Positions 43,208 to 55,330 of a DNA stretch of 64,000 bases are shown here, piece after piece. The position numbers and the translations under genes are program-made. The number at the start of each line of letters is the position of its first letter. The stretch's first letter is position 1. Under the pieces are notes generated by a model. It was not told the origin of the DNA. It did no database searches and worked only from the letters and a program-made list of their open reading frames with translations. Origin of the DNA: Scalesia atractyloides (lineage: Eukaryota; Streptophyta; Magnoliopsida; Asterales; Asteraceae); assembly GCA_947069175.1 (NCBI GenBank), contig CAMTDV010000017.1, positions 34,233,126-34,297,125 on the forward strand. The letters run 5' to 3'.

Positions 43208-46200
43208 ATGGCTCCTAAAACAAAATCAAAGGCGAAATCAAAGAAAGATTTACCACCATACGTCTTGATTCTCAAAATCCCACACAATTACACGGGGATT
43301 TTAGAAGAAACCGAAGCTAATACACGATACCACACAATGATTTGGATTCTAAGAAATTCAAAATTTAAGCATATGCTCGAAGTCAAAGCCCATATTTACA
43401 TCGATTCTCTTCGGGATTTTTGGAAAAATGCTAAGGTCAAAATATCCGCTGATGGTGTTCCTTATGCAATAATCTCAAAGGTTGGGGGTACTTCTATGAA
43501 AATTAGTCCACAATCGATCTCTCAAGGTTTTCAATTGAATGATATGGCACATCCTGTGTCATTTTCTTTAAGAGAGATGCAATCAGAGTTTGTGGAAAGG
43601 GGTTACACCGGCCAATTGAAAGGTATGACAATCTTTAAACCCCATTTTCCAGCAGAGATGAAATTCTTTTTCCATACTCTTTTAACATGTCTCTCTGCAA
43701 AATCTACTGCTTTCAATGAGATTCCATTGAAAATACAATATCCGGGATATGCAATTTTGACTGATTCTGATTTTAACTATTCCCAGGTATTTTTCAATGA
43801 TCTTGTAAATAATTTTAAAAACATCTAAAAAAGAAAAGCTTTCTTGATACATCCTCGATTCTTGAGTGTTTACTTACAAGACCAGATCAGATCTGCAGCA
43901 AGTAAACAAGGCGCAGTGACCACACCTGGCTGCCTAACTCATGAAAGTTTTACACGAATAAAAAATCAAGAAAAAGTTTCCAAAACAGAAGTAGAGGAGG
44001 CTGAGCCACTTTTACAAGAACAAAATGTTCAATCTCTTCCTCCTGCTACTTAGCCCATTGCTCTAAGTGATCAGAGTATTGCAACCACTGCTCTGAAACC
44101 CACACCTAAAATCACCAAAAAGAAATCAACAAAAAAATCCAGAAAACCCACCAAACCCAAAAAGGATCATCTGGAAGATGAGATCCCAGAGGTAAACCCT
44201 GTGACAACACCAAAGTCACAAACCATTACTGCTACTTCTTCACAACAGATGGTAGACAGATCTCCACCTGGCTATGAAACTCCTCCTGCATCCTCACAAA
44301 AGGATCAGGTTGTAAACACTAGGACACCAAATTATGAAGCTCTAGGACCATTTGGTTCTATCTTCCACAGCCCATCTCCCAGGGCACTGTCTCTTTCTGC
44401 ACCTGTCCCTTCTCTAATAAAATCACTACCACAAACCTTTTTACCCTTGCTGAATGCAATAGAACTAGAGCAGACATTATCCAGCACTTCTCACCAACCT
44501 ATCACAACATGATGCTGGGTCTGAATCTCTATTCTTTGCTAGCCCATCAGCAAATGAAGAGGCTACATCCCTTGGGTTACATGTAACCCTTGGTGATAGT
44601 TCAACTAGAGCAGCCACTACAATTGCAAAACTACCTAGTTTTCCTTTGGACAGTGGTTACATTACTAAGTCTCTGTTGAAGGCAACCACTGCTGAGGCTA
44701 CCAAGGTAACCTCTGATGTTGTGGGAAGTCCCTAATACCAAGAAAAAGGGTCATCTAAGGTTGAAGCTAGTGTCAAATCACATGCTCATGATACCTTAGC
44801 TATAACTACCACCTCTGGTAGGAGTTTAGATGATCCTATTAAATTAGGTGATGATCTAAAATACAAAGATTTGACGGAAAGAGTATCAAAGATTGAAACT
44901 TCTATTGATGAGATCAAAAATCTCTTGAAGCAGTTGATAGCTACACAGAGCCAACCCTCTGTCTTAACCACTACTGATCTAAAAGAATCCCTAGACCCTC
45001 TGTTTCAGCAACCAAAGCACTTCTCTAATCTACAACACAAACATCAAATGCAGGAAGTACGAAACATGGTTGAAGCTAGATTCATGGATACAAGGGCAGA
45101 CATTAAAGCGATAAAAGCTCATCTTCTCCAAATCACTGGTAGTGCTCCGCCTACATTAATTTTTGTAAACACTGAAGATGATGCCAAAAAGGGGGAGAAA
45201 CCTATGGGAAAGAAGAAGCTTACAATAGATGATCAAATGGCAAAGCCAACAGTGGAGATTCCCAGGCCAGATGGTTCAAAGAAAAAGAATCTAACAGATG
45301 ATAACTTGGTCGGATAAAAAGAGAAGTAGAAGAGAAAAGTGTATCTTGATGGCAAGGTATTGGTTGAGCAAAAGATTAAGCAGCAAAAAGAAAAAGAAGA
45401 GGTTGGTACCTCAGCAAAGAGGAGACTTGCTAGAAAAGTAAGGAAACCAACTCCCACACCTTCCAAATTGAGCCTACTGTAAATCCAACCATTAAAACCT
45501 TTGCTCTCCAAAAATCAAGCACACCTACTTCAACTTCCATACCCATTTCCACCAAAGCAGATGTTACAGCAACTATTGTGTCAACATATGTTGACACGAC
45601 AGAGGTTGCAGCAGATGAAATCTCATCCACTGCCATGGTCATACTTAATACATCCACCCAACCTCTACCAACTCCAACTAGAATTCCAACTCATCCATCA
45701 ACACCTGAAATCAAATTTAAGAGGAGAAGGACTACAAGGATGGTGAATGAAGAAGAGATCTTTCCTGCTCCTACTCCTTTATCGTCACAACCACTGACCT
45801 CCACGTCAATGCTTCCACCATCTTCAACTCCAATCACTGATCCCCTTACAGTTATACCTGCAGCAAAGCAATATCCTCTTGATTTACCAGCAGTCAGGGA
45901 AGAAATTCTAAGCTTCTATTCTAAGGAAAACCCTGACAAAAGAATCATATTATCCCTTGATGGCTACCCAAGACCTACAAATATTGATGCCTATCTAGAA
46001 CTCAAATTGAAACAAGCAGAGGACATAGTAAAAAGAGACTCAGCAGGTAAAAGTGATAGAGAGATACAGATCAACATGTCTTTTCAGCTAAGCAAAGCCA
46101 GGGCATTGCAAGATTTTGTCAAAGATCTGTGCAATAAGCTGTCAGAAAGGGAACATCAATGCCTTAAATATAAACTCATTAAACATATCATGAAGAACAA

Positions 46201-46980
46201 GCAATAAAAGGCAACAAAGGTACAGTTCAAGGATTGGAGTGTGGATGAGCTAAGAGAAGAAATTAAAAGAATGCAAGAAATGTTAAAAGATCCTCACAAG
46301 AAGCCAACTCCTCCTGACTGGAAAAAACATAAGAAAGACATGCCAGACAGAGCTTTGAAGATTAAAAGGATGAAAAAGAATTGATACAAAATCACTATGG
46401 TTCAAGGAACCAAGTGACAAGGTGGGGAGAAGTCAGGGTGATTGATACTTATAAGATGTTAGAAGAGAGGAGGAAGAAAGATCCAAATATGCATCCTAAA
46501 CCAGTTTACCCTCCATCGGATGATGTTCATAACGCTCAACATTCTAAAAAGTCTATCTCATCATCTGTCCCCTTCATCCTTGCTTTCAATAAATTAAAAA
46601 GGCAAGAAAGGATAGATGAGGAAGACAAGAGAGTGTATGAACACATCAAAGAGGGAATTAAAAACATGATTGACTATCACACAGATGAAGCTAGTGAAAA
46701 GCTCAGAGCAGATTTGACAAAGATAGTTCAACAAAAAGCTCTTCAAACCTCAACTAATCAAAGTTATCCTAGAAAGCCAGAAGACCCAAAAATTCTAAAG
46801 TGGAAAGTCGATAAAGACTCCCACGAATTGACCCTGCTCAAGTCTAATGGTGATGCTGTCAAGATTAGCATGGAGGTTGCATATGAGCTAAGTGCAGAAG
46901 ACCTTCAAGATCTTTTGAATCTGACACTCGAAAAGGATGATGATGATGATGATGAAATTTCTCTGAATTTTAAATTATAG
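43208..46980 (+). pseudogene. Element E accessory reading frame (function unknown)
   Basis: Start chosen at ATG 43208 (MAPKTKSKAKSKKDLPPYVL) because it follows the TATA and begins a basic head. Residues 20-210 form a compact domain (RYHTMIWILRNSKFKHMLEV, LRDFWKNAKVKISADGVPYA, FFFHTLLTCLSAKSTAFNEI, DSDFNYSQVFFNDLVNNF). Stops at 43826 (TAA) and 44051 (TAG) and frame changes near 44520, 45320 and 46210 interrupt it. Then follow long Ser/Thr/Pro-rich stretches, a coiled-coil-like piece (TERVSKIETSIDEIKNLLKQ, about 44880), Lys-rich segments, and an acidic end with a poly-Asp run (46936-46950). About 1250 codons in total. I see no signal peptide or transmembrane helix; position recalls the envelope-like frame of SIRE elements, but the composition fits a nuclear or structural protein as well. 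Confidence 0.65.
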
Positions 46981-47055
46981 TTTAAAGGCCAAATCAGAGA
47001 ATTTCTATTGAGGAATAAAGACCAAGAATAAACAAGTGTTTTCGCATCATCTGTT

Positions 47056-47067
47056 CCAGGGGGAGAT
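47056..47067 (+). promoter_or_regulatory. Polypurine tract of element E
   Basis: CCAGGGGGAGAT directly before the 3' LTR; a typical copia second-strand primer. Confidence 0.8.
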
Positions 47068-47691
47068 TGTTGGGATTGAACCATAACAAAGGAACAAATG
47101 ATATCAAAGCCAAATACACTATCCGAGCTTTGGTCCAACTACCAGAGGTTACAACCTCTGATCTACCTTTACACTGCTTTCCTTAAACAATTGCTCCTAT
47201 CATCTGATCGAACAAGAAGCAAAGGTCTGATAAAAGAAACAAGATCAGAGGATAGAGATCAGTGCTTAGACTAGTTATAACTTATTCAATGTTACAGTGC
47301 TAAGCACTAATAGTGTTAGTTTAGCAGTGTTTTAGTTCGTTATGACTTTGTTAGTTGTCACTATCAACCATGACATCATAAAAGATGCTCAGTGGTTGGA
47401 TAGTTAGTATAAATCGCTGATCGATGTAACAGTTAAACTTGTCTTCCTGAAGAAGATCAATTCGCACTTTATCTTCTTCATTTCTTACTATCAAACGATT
47501 GTAATTGGCTAAGGGGGATTTGTGAATCACATGCGAGTTTACCAACTTGAAAGCATGATGATGATGAAAACAAACGACCGATTGCTTGTAGTAAAAGTTT
47601 TCCATTAATGCCGCTGCATATCTTTAAAATTCAATCCATTTTCCATCTTTAGAAACAAAAACTACAAGTGATTCAAACTTAGATCCTGACA
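47068..47691 (+). repeat. 3' LTR of element E
   Basis: 624 bp, TGTTGGGATTGAACC to CCTGACA, followed by TSD TAGGG. Differs from the 5' LTR by scattered substitutions and small indels. Confidence 0.92.
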
Positions 47692-49350
47692 TAGGGATTT
47701 GGATTCAAAATATCTAAACTAAAATTTCTGCCTAGAATCTTGTGCATCTTCTTCCCCAATTCAAAATCCAAAACCTTAAACACCATTAACTGCCTACACA
47801 TCATATTTTAACTCTTATCCTGAACCTTAACCAAACATCTAAACATGATTTTAACTCAAACTCATTACTTGTTCATCGCTTCTTAACAACTTATAACCCT
47901 AATCTCGATAGCTCAGGCATCAACAATCACACTATCCACCTACAAGACTTTAAAACATAATCAAATACAAGTAATCACCTAATCTTCTCTTTAAATCTGT
48001 TAATAATGAGCAGATTATGCTGATTTCAAAGAGGTTTTATGAATTGAGTTTTTGAGAGGGAAAAAAAGAGAATCTGAAAATGGTTTTGAGATGAATTCTT
48101 GATAACCCTTACAAATCCTTTTTATATCCTGGTCATGGGCCAGATAGACTATTTGGCCCAATCCTTAACTTTGGAGTTCGAAAATGATTTGGGTTGAATT
48201 CTTTGAACTAGTGGTTTCGAAAGCACATATGGGCCAATATCAAATTCGAGTTGCCCACCATGTTTACGATGTACCCAATCCTCTAAGGGCCATTCTTGAA
48301 CATTTTCTATGATTTTGACTGAAATCTTTCGAACTTTCCATGATCTGACTAACTGAACATCTTTTATGAAAACAAACAAAAAAACCACGCATGCATATAT
48401 ACAAAAATAAAAATAAAACACAAAAATTCTACGGGATCAAATCATTCTCAGGCAAGCCCAAGGGCATTTTTTAGTACGAGCTTAATCAGACTAGTCTACA
48501 TGGTTGCCAATATATTTGTCCACTTAAACTTCCATGCTCAACTTTCAATTTTCAACTTTGTGATATGCTTAAGGTGTATTATACTATTATACCCATGTGT
48601 CCCATTCCATGATATACCCCCCGCGATCAAGGTATGCACAACAATTCATCGTAACAGGTGAGTATACTGGAATCATCCTTTGATTTATAACATCGAACCA
48701 TTGGTGACAGGTGTGTACCATTGTACAATTAAAGCGACCAATGTTTGTGTCCAACGAGGGTTAGGCAAATACATTTTTGGTATGAAGTTTGCTTTATAGC
48801 ACACAAAATTCTCTCATTTTTGAGATTTTCTTCCTTAGGGTTTTTGGCCTCTTTGGTTCGTGTAGGATATCTTGACTTTGTCTAGGTCTGCATATAATCC
48901 GGATGCAATAGAAGGATATCCAAGATATCCCCAGATGACTCAACAATATAAATACCCAAAACCTCAGACGTTGGAAATGTATCAATGCAAGATTTAAGAC
49001 CACAAAATGATATGCCATGATGTGTAACCTACATGGTACATAGTTTGTTATGTTTATATCACTTAGTATTTTTTATCACTTTGAGTGTCAAGCCTAATAG
49101 ACATATCATATTAGAGCCTAGTCTTTTTAGCTACAACACCTTACATGTGTTGGTCAAGCCCTTTGACACGAACATTTATTTCATTTCCCAGAAGTTGCAA
49201 AGAAACTCTTTTTGGATTATTCAAAAATTTCCCCGGTGAAATTTGTGCATAAGTATGATACATAATGAACAAATTTACCTAAGAAATATAAAATCATATG
49301 ACCTAAAAAAGCAAAGAAACATTTTTTTTTAAATATGCTTAGTCAGTGTA
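47692..49350 (-). other. Element H spacer between RNase H and accessory frame
   Basis: About 1.66 kb, no recognised gene on either strand. On the minus strand GGATATAAAAAGG at 48130-48118 is a TATA candidate, followed by a leader-like pyrimidine-rich sequence (TCTCTTTTTTTCCCTCTC). The part 48430-49340 is much longer than the equivalent spacer in E and may hold another decayed insert; I could not identify one. Confidence 0.45.
48118..48130 (-). promoter_or_regulatory. Candidate internal TATA box of element H
   Basis: The minus strand reads GGATATAAAAAGG. It lies downstream of RNase H and upstream of the accessory frame once element E is removed. The distance to the ATG at 26880 is then about 860 bp, much longer than in E, which would fit a spliced leader or a coincidental box. 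Confidence 0.35.
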
Positions 49351-50384
49351 CTATATCATTTTCAGAAAATCCACAGGCACCTTGAATCTAGAGATGCTGA
49401 CAGGTTTTGTAAAAAGATCAGTTGTATTTGCATTAGTATGGATATGTTCAAGTTTAATAAGACCTCTCATAACAATCTCTAACAAAAGAACTTTGATATC
49501 AATGTGCTTGGTTTTTGAGTGAAAAAACAGGGTTTTAACGATTTGGATTGGGGCATCATTATCACAATAGATTTTAGTATTAAGATAGGCCAAACCATAA
49601 TCCTGAAGCTGATGTTGTATCCATATCATCTGGGAGCAGCAAGCTGAGACTGCCACATATTCCGCTTCCGCAATCGAAAGAGAAACAATGCTGCTTTTTG
49701 CATTGCCATGTAATGAGTCGATCTCCCAGGAATTTACATCCAGCTGATGTTGCCTTCATATCCCCGTATGTGCCTCCAAAGTTACTGTCAGAAAGCAAAA
49801 AACAAAGTTCGAATGTCTAGGATACCAGAGTCCAAGACATGGAGCTCCTTTAAGATGTCTAAAAATACATTCCATAGCAGTAAGATGTGAGATTTTGGAT
49901 TAGCCTAATAATGAGCACATTGACATACATCTAACATAATATATGGCCGAATAGCTATCAAGTACATCAATGAACCAATCATAGATTGTTACAAAAGTTT
50001 GATTAACAGGGACTCCTTCAGCATCCTCATTCATCAGCGGTTTCTTTACTATGGGTGAATCCATTGACTTCGAATCCGAAAGCTTGAATTGGGCAAGAAC
50101 ATCAGTCACATATTTTCCTTGATGAATCAAGATTCCTTTAGAGTTTTGACGTACTTGTAGACCCAAAAACATTGTCATCTCTCCCAACGAACTCATCTCG
50201 AATTTCTTTTCATAACTTCCTCAATTCCTTACATAGTCTTTCATCAGCCGAACCAAAAATAATGCGATCAACGTATATTTGAACTAAAATTAGATCTTCT
50301 CAAACCATCTTGATGAACAATGTCTGATCAATGGTACCCCGAGTGTAACCATGTGCTAGTAAGTGCTCTGTTAGAGTTACATTC
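49351..50384 (-). pseudogene. Element H RT (3' half) and RNase H
   Basis: Minus strand from 50384: TLTEHLLAHGYTRGTIDQTL, then LILVQIYVDRIIFGSADERL, where the second Asp of the copia YVDD motif is Arg (about 50265); FLGLQVRQNSKGILIHQGKY; SDSNFGGTYGDMKATSAGCK (RNase H Asp); then IYCDNDAPIQIVKTLFFHSK and TKHIDIKVLLLEIVMRGLIK. Ends at a stop near 49351. Frame changes occur near 50200, 49900 and 49590. The insert at 50385 interrupts the codons just after the conserved PRAWY motif. Confidence 0.85.
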
Positions 50385-51651
50385 TGATGTGGTCGAAGCG
50401 TGGGTATAATTTTTCCTATATTTTAAGCACTTTTACTCATCTATCAAGCTTTAAATTTATAAAACATGATATAACACAATCATTCTCCACAACACGCTAG
50501 GGCAAGTGCACCCGTCGTCAGCGTAGTATAATGATGGTAAGATACCAAGGTTGTCCAAGGACACAAGAGCATTTAATATCGGAATATCGTCAATGTCTTA
50601 TCTAACCAAATTTTCGAGAAAAGATATTTAAAAATAGAAATTAAAAACAAATTGAGATTTTTAAAAGAAAAATAAACAAGATGGAAGCACTTGGTTCTGA
50701 CTCATCTTTTACGTATCCTTTGATGATTTCCGTACTTTGGGTTTTTTAAGAGATTATCTTAGTTATAGTGTCATGTCCCCCTTTTGGAGGCAACGCTACC
50801 CTCGGCCATATTGGTCTGAGTCAGCATGGATACAGGAGATAATTAAGTAAGTTATTATTGCAAAATGTGGCATGTCCCTCTTTTGGAGGCAACGCTACCC
50901 TCGGCCATATTGGTTTAAGTCAGTAGGGATACAGTCCCGCAAGGCCGGTTTAAAGTCTTACTAGTAGTTTGTTTATAAAGGACTCGAGCCGTTCTTACTT
51001 CCCCCGATTTGATGCTATCTTCCTCAAGAGAAGTCCTAATAAGCATGAGTCAAGTCCTCGCAGGATCTATACACTGAACAAGGCAAGAGCTTTACCCAAA
51101 CCACCCTTCTAACCCCCTTCCAGGTAGTTAACGTACTTTATATAGACCGTAAAGACACGAATGGGTGAATCAACAAAACATGAAAAAATGATAGAATAAA
51201 CTTCACTTTCAATATAAAAAACTAGTTATTAAAGTCATTAATACATACCCAATTAAAAAGTTAACCAAGCTTGGAAATCAAAAGTAATACATAAAAGATT
51301 TGTCTTCACCAAGTGATATAAGATATTAGCCAAGCATGGCCTTTGTTCCACAAAAACTCTTACAGTCAATCTTGGAGTGGGGCAAGACCCCATGCCTTGG
51401 TGACATGACATCGTGCTTGTCTTCTAATTTGTTGTTTTGATATTGGGATGAAGCTCCGTGGGTTGGTATGAAGTGTCAACTTCTCTTCCTTTGTATTTAT
51501 GTTGGTTTCTGTCGTTAAGTTGCCCCTTTTGTACATTTATCCTTAAAATCAAAAGTATACAAAGAAACACACTTTTCCAACATTAATACATAAAAGGGTT
51601 GATTTTATACCTTATTTGATACAATTTATATGTTGCATTTTGCGCATAACA
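50385..51651. mobile_element. Solo LTR in copia H (TSD CATTC/CATAC)
   Basis: Starts TGATGTGGTCG and ends GCGCATAACA (TG...CA). It is flanked by CATTC (50380-50384) and CATAC (51652-51656), a 5-bp duplication with one mismatch. Removing it and one duplicate rejoins the copia RT codons in frame across PRAWY. No primer site, polypurine tract or coding region, so a solo LTR (or a very small non-autonomous element). It contains a 60-bp class direct repeat (about 50773-50832 and 50871-50930, sharing GGAGGCAACGCTACCCTCGG). The sequence GGGCAAGTGCACCCGTCG is of a kind seen in plant gypsy LTRs; lineage not assigned. Confidence 0.72.
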
Positions 51652-51675
51652 CATACCATGCTCGTGGAGCTTGGT
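51652..51675 (-). pseudogene. Element H RT fragment between two inserts
   Basis: The minus strand encodes QAPRAWY of the copia RT motif. It joins 62086 (…ALYGLH) on one side and 50384 (TLTEHLL) on the other. Only 24 bp separate the solo LTR from element F. Confidence 0.75.
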
Positions 51676-54139
51676 TGTCACACCCCAACCGATGGCAGAA
51701 ACATCGGGGTTAGTGGCACTAGGCGACCAGATTGTCTCACGAGAAATTCCATAACAATTATCCAGCAACATTACTTAACGTTTAAGATCCCATACTATTA
51801 AACATAACATTTCAAACAACCAATACAGAAATTCTGATTTTCTCATAAAAACAACATGGTTCGATATCCCCTAGATTTTTATTACAACTGTTCTAAACAA
51901 GATGAACAAAATACTAAATAAAACTACTCCAAAGAAATCCAAGCTAAATCCTCAACCTGTTACATACGTTAAAATACAAGTCAATACAATTAAGTAAAGG
52001 TGAGCATACGAGTTTGAATAATACTAGAATAGTCGAGAACGCGTTTGCGAAACAGTCTAATTACATATCATGATACACCAAAACACTTAACATAACATAG
52101 GCTTATTTCTCATGCTAATTACCGTGAAAAGGCTTGCGCGACCATCCTAACTAGACCCCGTCGGGTGTTAGCCAAACTATAGTACCATACTAGCTAAGGA
52201 GGCAAGTTAACGAAAATAAGTCCTAGTCACATGTTTCTAGTATCACGTATCGAGCATATACAATCAGATTATTCGCGTGTGATAAACAGTTTTGATTTGT
52301 GAAGTGATTTTGATATAGGAACGTATGTAACACCCAAAAAGTGCATTAAAGCGAAAATGGGTCAAGTATACTCACTGTGGGTGGGTTTTGGTAAGACTTA
52401 AGATTCTGATGAGAGTTGGGATCAGCCTGTACACGAAAAGAAGTGCATCAGTCTTCCGAAAGCCGAAACGGTGAATTTTGAGTTGGGCAGTAGGCAAGTT
52501 CGGGGGAACTTGTATGTAGACATACAAGTTCGTGCGAGCTTGTATGTAGACATACAAGTTCGAGCGAACTTGCATGGTTTTGGTGAGTTAAGAGTCAAGT
52601 TCGGGCGAACTTGCCAGTTTCTCAAGGAAACTTGACAAGTTCGAGCGAACTAGTGGTTAACCTTGACGGGTGAGACAAGTTCGGCCGAACTTGTGAAGTT
52701 TCCTAAGAAACTTGACAAGTTCGAGTGAACTTGGGGGTTCCTGAAGAGAATTTTGTGCATTTCCACTCAAGTTTGGCCAAACTTGACCCCTAGATGGCAA
52801 GTTCGAGCGAACTTGACTGTTGTGTTGTCAAAAATCAGTGAAATCTCGAGCGAACTTGATGTTGTCGGTCCAAAAATCTTGCGTTTTCACGTCATTTGCT
52901 GAGGAAATCGAGTGCCCATCCCTCCAGCCTTAAGCCACTGAGTAAAACTTAGGCTGGAGAGGTCTTTTGGAGCGAACTTAGCCATTTTACAGAAACTCGG
53001 GCTAATCCGGGCGAACTTGAAGGTTCGTACGGGTTAGTCCAGCTTGTGTTAAGTGACGATTTCGTCCTTGTGCTTCCGGATCTGAGATTTAGCTGCGACA
53101 ACGCCTTGTTCCACTCAAAAGTGAACGAAACATACGTCATTAGTCCGAATATTGTGTAAAAATCAATACTTTAAAGGTTTTGCTCAGATCTAAGTATAGA
53201 TCTGAGTGAAAAACAGAAGTTTTATGGAAAGAGATGAAGATTTTTGTAAATAGAAGAGTTTTGCTGAAAACGAAGGCTATGCCTTGTGCCAAAATCGTTG
53301 TAAACCTTTGTAAAACGTTGTTGAACATCATTGTAGTTGAAACCAGGTTGATTCTTACTTAGAAATCAGAGGGTTTTGGGTTTCGGGAGCTCTGGGCGAA
53401 GTTGCAGCAAGTTCAAATGAGAGGAATGAGCTGAGTGTTTATAGGTGAAGACAAAAATGAGGGCTGGTGGAGTCAAGTTCGGCTGAACTTGTACAAAATT
53501 GTACAAGTTCGCGTGAACTTGTAGAGATTTTAAGGGTGGATAGCTAAGTTGAGGAAAAACAAAAGATTCTTGTGTCTCAGGCAACTTCGGGCGAACTTGT
53601 GGTAGTCAAGTTCGGCCGAACTTGGAACTTGTAGAGATTTTAAGGGTGGATAGCTAAGTTGAGGAAAAACAAAAGATTCTTGTGTCTCAGGCAACTTCGG
53701 GCGAACTTGTGGTAGTCAAGTTCGGCCTAACTTGGCCTGGTGACCAAGGTTAGTTAGCCGACTTCGCGTTAAGTGTTCGTTTGGCGATTTGGTTAATATT
53801 AATTACTTATATTTTGCGTTTTAGTAAAGCGTTAAGCGTCATACTTGATATAAAAGTGCGATTTTGCTATTCGAGTGTGCGAGAGCGATGCGATAGCGAG
53901 CGTAATAGTAACCACAAACACACATAACACATAAATAATATAAAACCACATAAATAATTGCGATTTGTGATGTGATGAGATAAGCGATGCGATTTAATAA
54001 GCGATTAGATGCGATAATAATGTACAACACCATAAGTAATTAACATAAACTTTATTATAAACCGAATATCGGGATTACAAAGGTAGATAAACGGGAAAAC
54101 AAAATGGAAAAATAACAATCGAATTTTCGAGTTGTTATA
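51676..54139 (-). repeat. 3' LTR of element F with 110-bp tandem duplication
   Basis: 2464 bp, TGTCACACC to GTTGTTATA (final CA mutated to TA). Two adjacent 110-bp copies lie at 53515-53624 and 53625-53734, differing by one base in a dyad (GGCCGAAC / GGCCTAAC). Relative to the 5' LTR it lacks a double dyad after GCTAAGTT (53546, 53656). Confidence 0.9.
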
Positions 54140-54160
54140 GTCTCCCCTACTTTGGGAATT
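54140..54160 (-). promoter_or_regulatory. Polypurine tract of element F
   Basis: The minus strand reads CAAAGTAGGGGAGAC against the 3' LTR. Confidence 0.7.
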
Positions 54161-54171
54161 TCGTCCCAAAA

Positions 54172-55330
54172 TTAAGCAGTGGCCATAACAAAGAGATGTG
54201 GATATTTCGTTTTCATGTAGCTTTCGAGTTCCCATGTGAACTCGGCGCCGCGTTTGCCTTCCCATCAGACCTTCACGATAGGTATGCGAGAGCGTCGGAG
54301 TTTCTTGGTTACCGGATCCATGATTTCAACGGGTTTTTCCACGAAATGGAGAGTCTCGTTGATTTGCAGATCTTGGAGAGGGACATGCAGATTTTCTTCG
54401 GCTAGGCACTTTTTAAGGTTAGACACGTGGAAGTCGGATGTACGTTGTTGAGTTCCTCCGGTAATTCGATTCGATAGGCTACTTTACCGATTCTTTCTAG
54501 AATTTTAAAGGGTCCAACGTATCGAGGCGCTAGCTTTCCTTTCTTACCGAAGCGGACCACTCCCTTCCAATGTGCAACCTTTAGGAGAACGTGATCCCCC
54601 ACTTCGAACCGTAGGGGCTTGCGGCATTTATCGGCATAACTCTTTTGACGACTCCGAGCTTTCAAGAGTTGTCTCTGATCTGGAGGATCTTGTCCGTCGT
54701 TTCTTGAATTAGCTCGGGACCGGTGATTTGTGCTTCTCCGATCGCGTGCCATGCAATAGGCAATCGGCATTTTCTTCCATACAGTGCCTCAAAAGGAGCC
54801 ATTTGAATGTTGGTATGATAACTATTATTGTACGAGAATTCAATTAAAGGTAAATGCGTATCCCAGTTACCACCAAAATCTATGATGCACGCACGAAGCA
54901 TGTCTTCGAGGGGGCGAATCGTTCGTTCAGTCTGACCGTCGGTTTGAGGGTGAAAAGCGGTACTGAGATTGAGAGTAGTACCGAGAGCGGATTGAAAAGT
55001 CTCCCAGAGACGCGAGGTAAAGCGACCGTCTCGGTCAGAGATGATGTCACGAGGTGTCCCGTGTCGACATATAACTTCATCGGTATAGATTCGGGCTAAC
55101 CGTTCAACCTTAAAGTCCTCTCGTATAGCAATAAAGTGCGCAGATTTAGTAAGACGATCAACGATAACCCAAATGCTATCATGACCAGATGAAGTGCGCA
55201 CTAGTTTAGTAATAAAGTTCATATCTATACTCTCCCATTTCCACATCGGAATTTCGGGTTGTTCGAGTAAGCCAGAGGACCTTTGATGTTCGGCGACGAA
55301 GGTCCTGGTACATCTTGTCGGCACCGGGGT
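54172..55330 (-). pseudogene. Element F integrase, zinc domain partly deleted
   Basis: Near 55297 the frame goes from KMYQDLR straight to AEHQRSSGLLEQPEIPMWKW. About 80 bp that in C encode the CxxC half of the HHCC zinc domain are missing, with a frameshift. The core follows with Asp in IDMNFITKLV (Asp to Asn at the first catalytic position, about 55215), Asp in IISDRDGRFTS and Glu in DGQTERTIRPLEDML. Then GPFKILERIGKVAYRIELP (GPY/F motif) and the chromodomain-like end. A frameshift lies near 54660 and another near 54410. TAA at 54174-54172. Confidence 0.85.

Larger units (their letters stand above)
27311..47691 (+). mobile_element. Copia (SIRE/Maximus-like) element E (plus), host of gypsy C
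   Basis: LTRs 27311-27932 and 47068-47691 with a perfect TSD TAGGG (27306-27310 and 47692-47696). Order: gag, protease, integrase, RT, RNase H (the Ty1/copia order), then a long accessory frame before the 3' LTR, as in the SIRE/Maximus lineage (inference). Without inserted element C it would be about 10.8 kb. Each domain is recognisable but broken by frameshifts and stops, and several catalytic residues have changed. Confidence 0.92.

Noticed and set aside
43208..46980. Retroviral envelope gene
   Set aside because: Position suggests it, but no signal peptide, transmembrane helix or cleavage site is visible.
48430..49340. A separate gene in the H spacer
   Set aside because: No frame over about 75 codons, no motif and no splice-consistent exon set on either strand.
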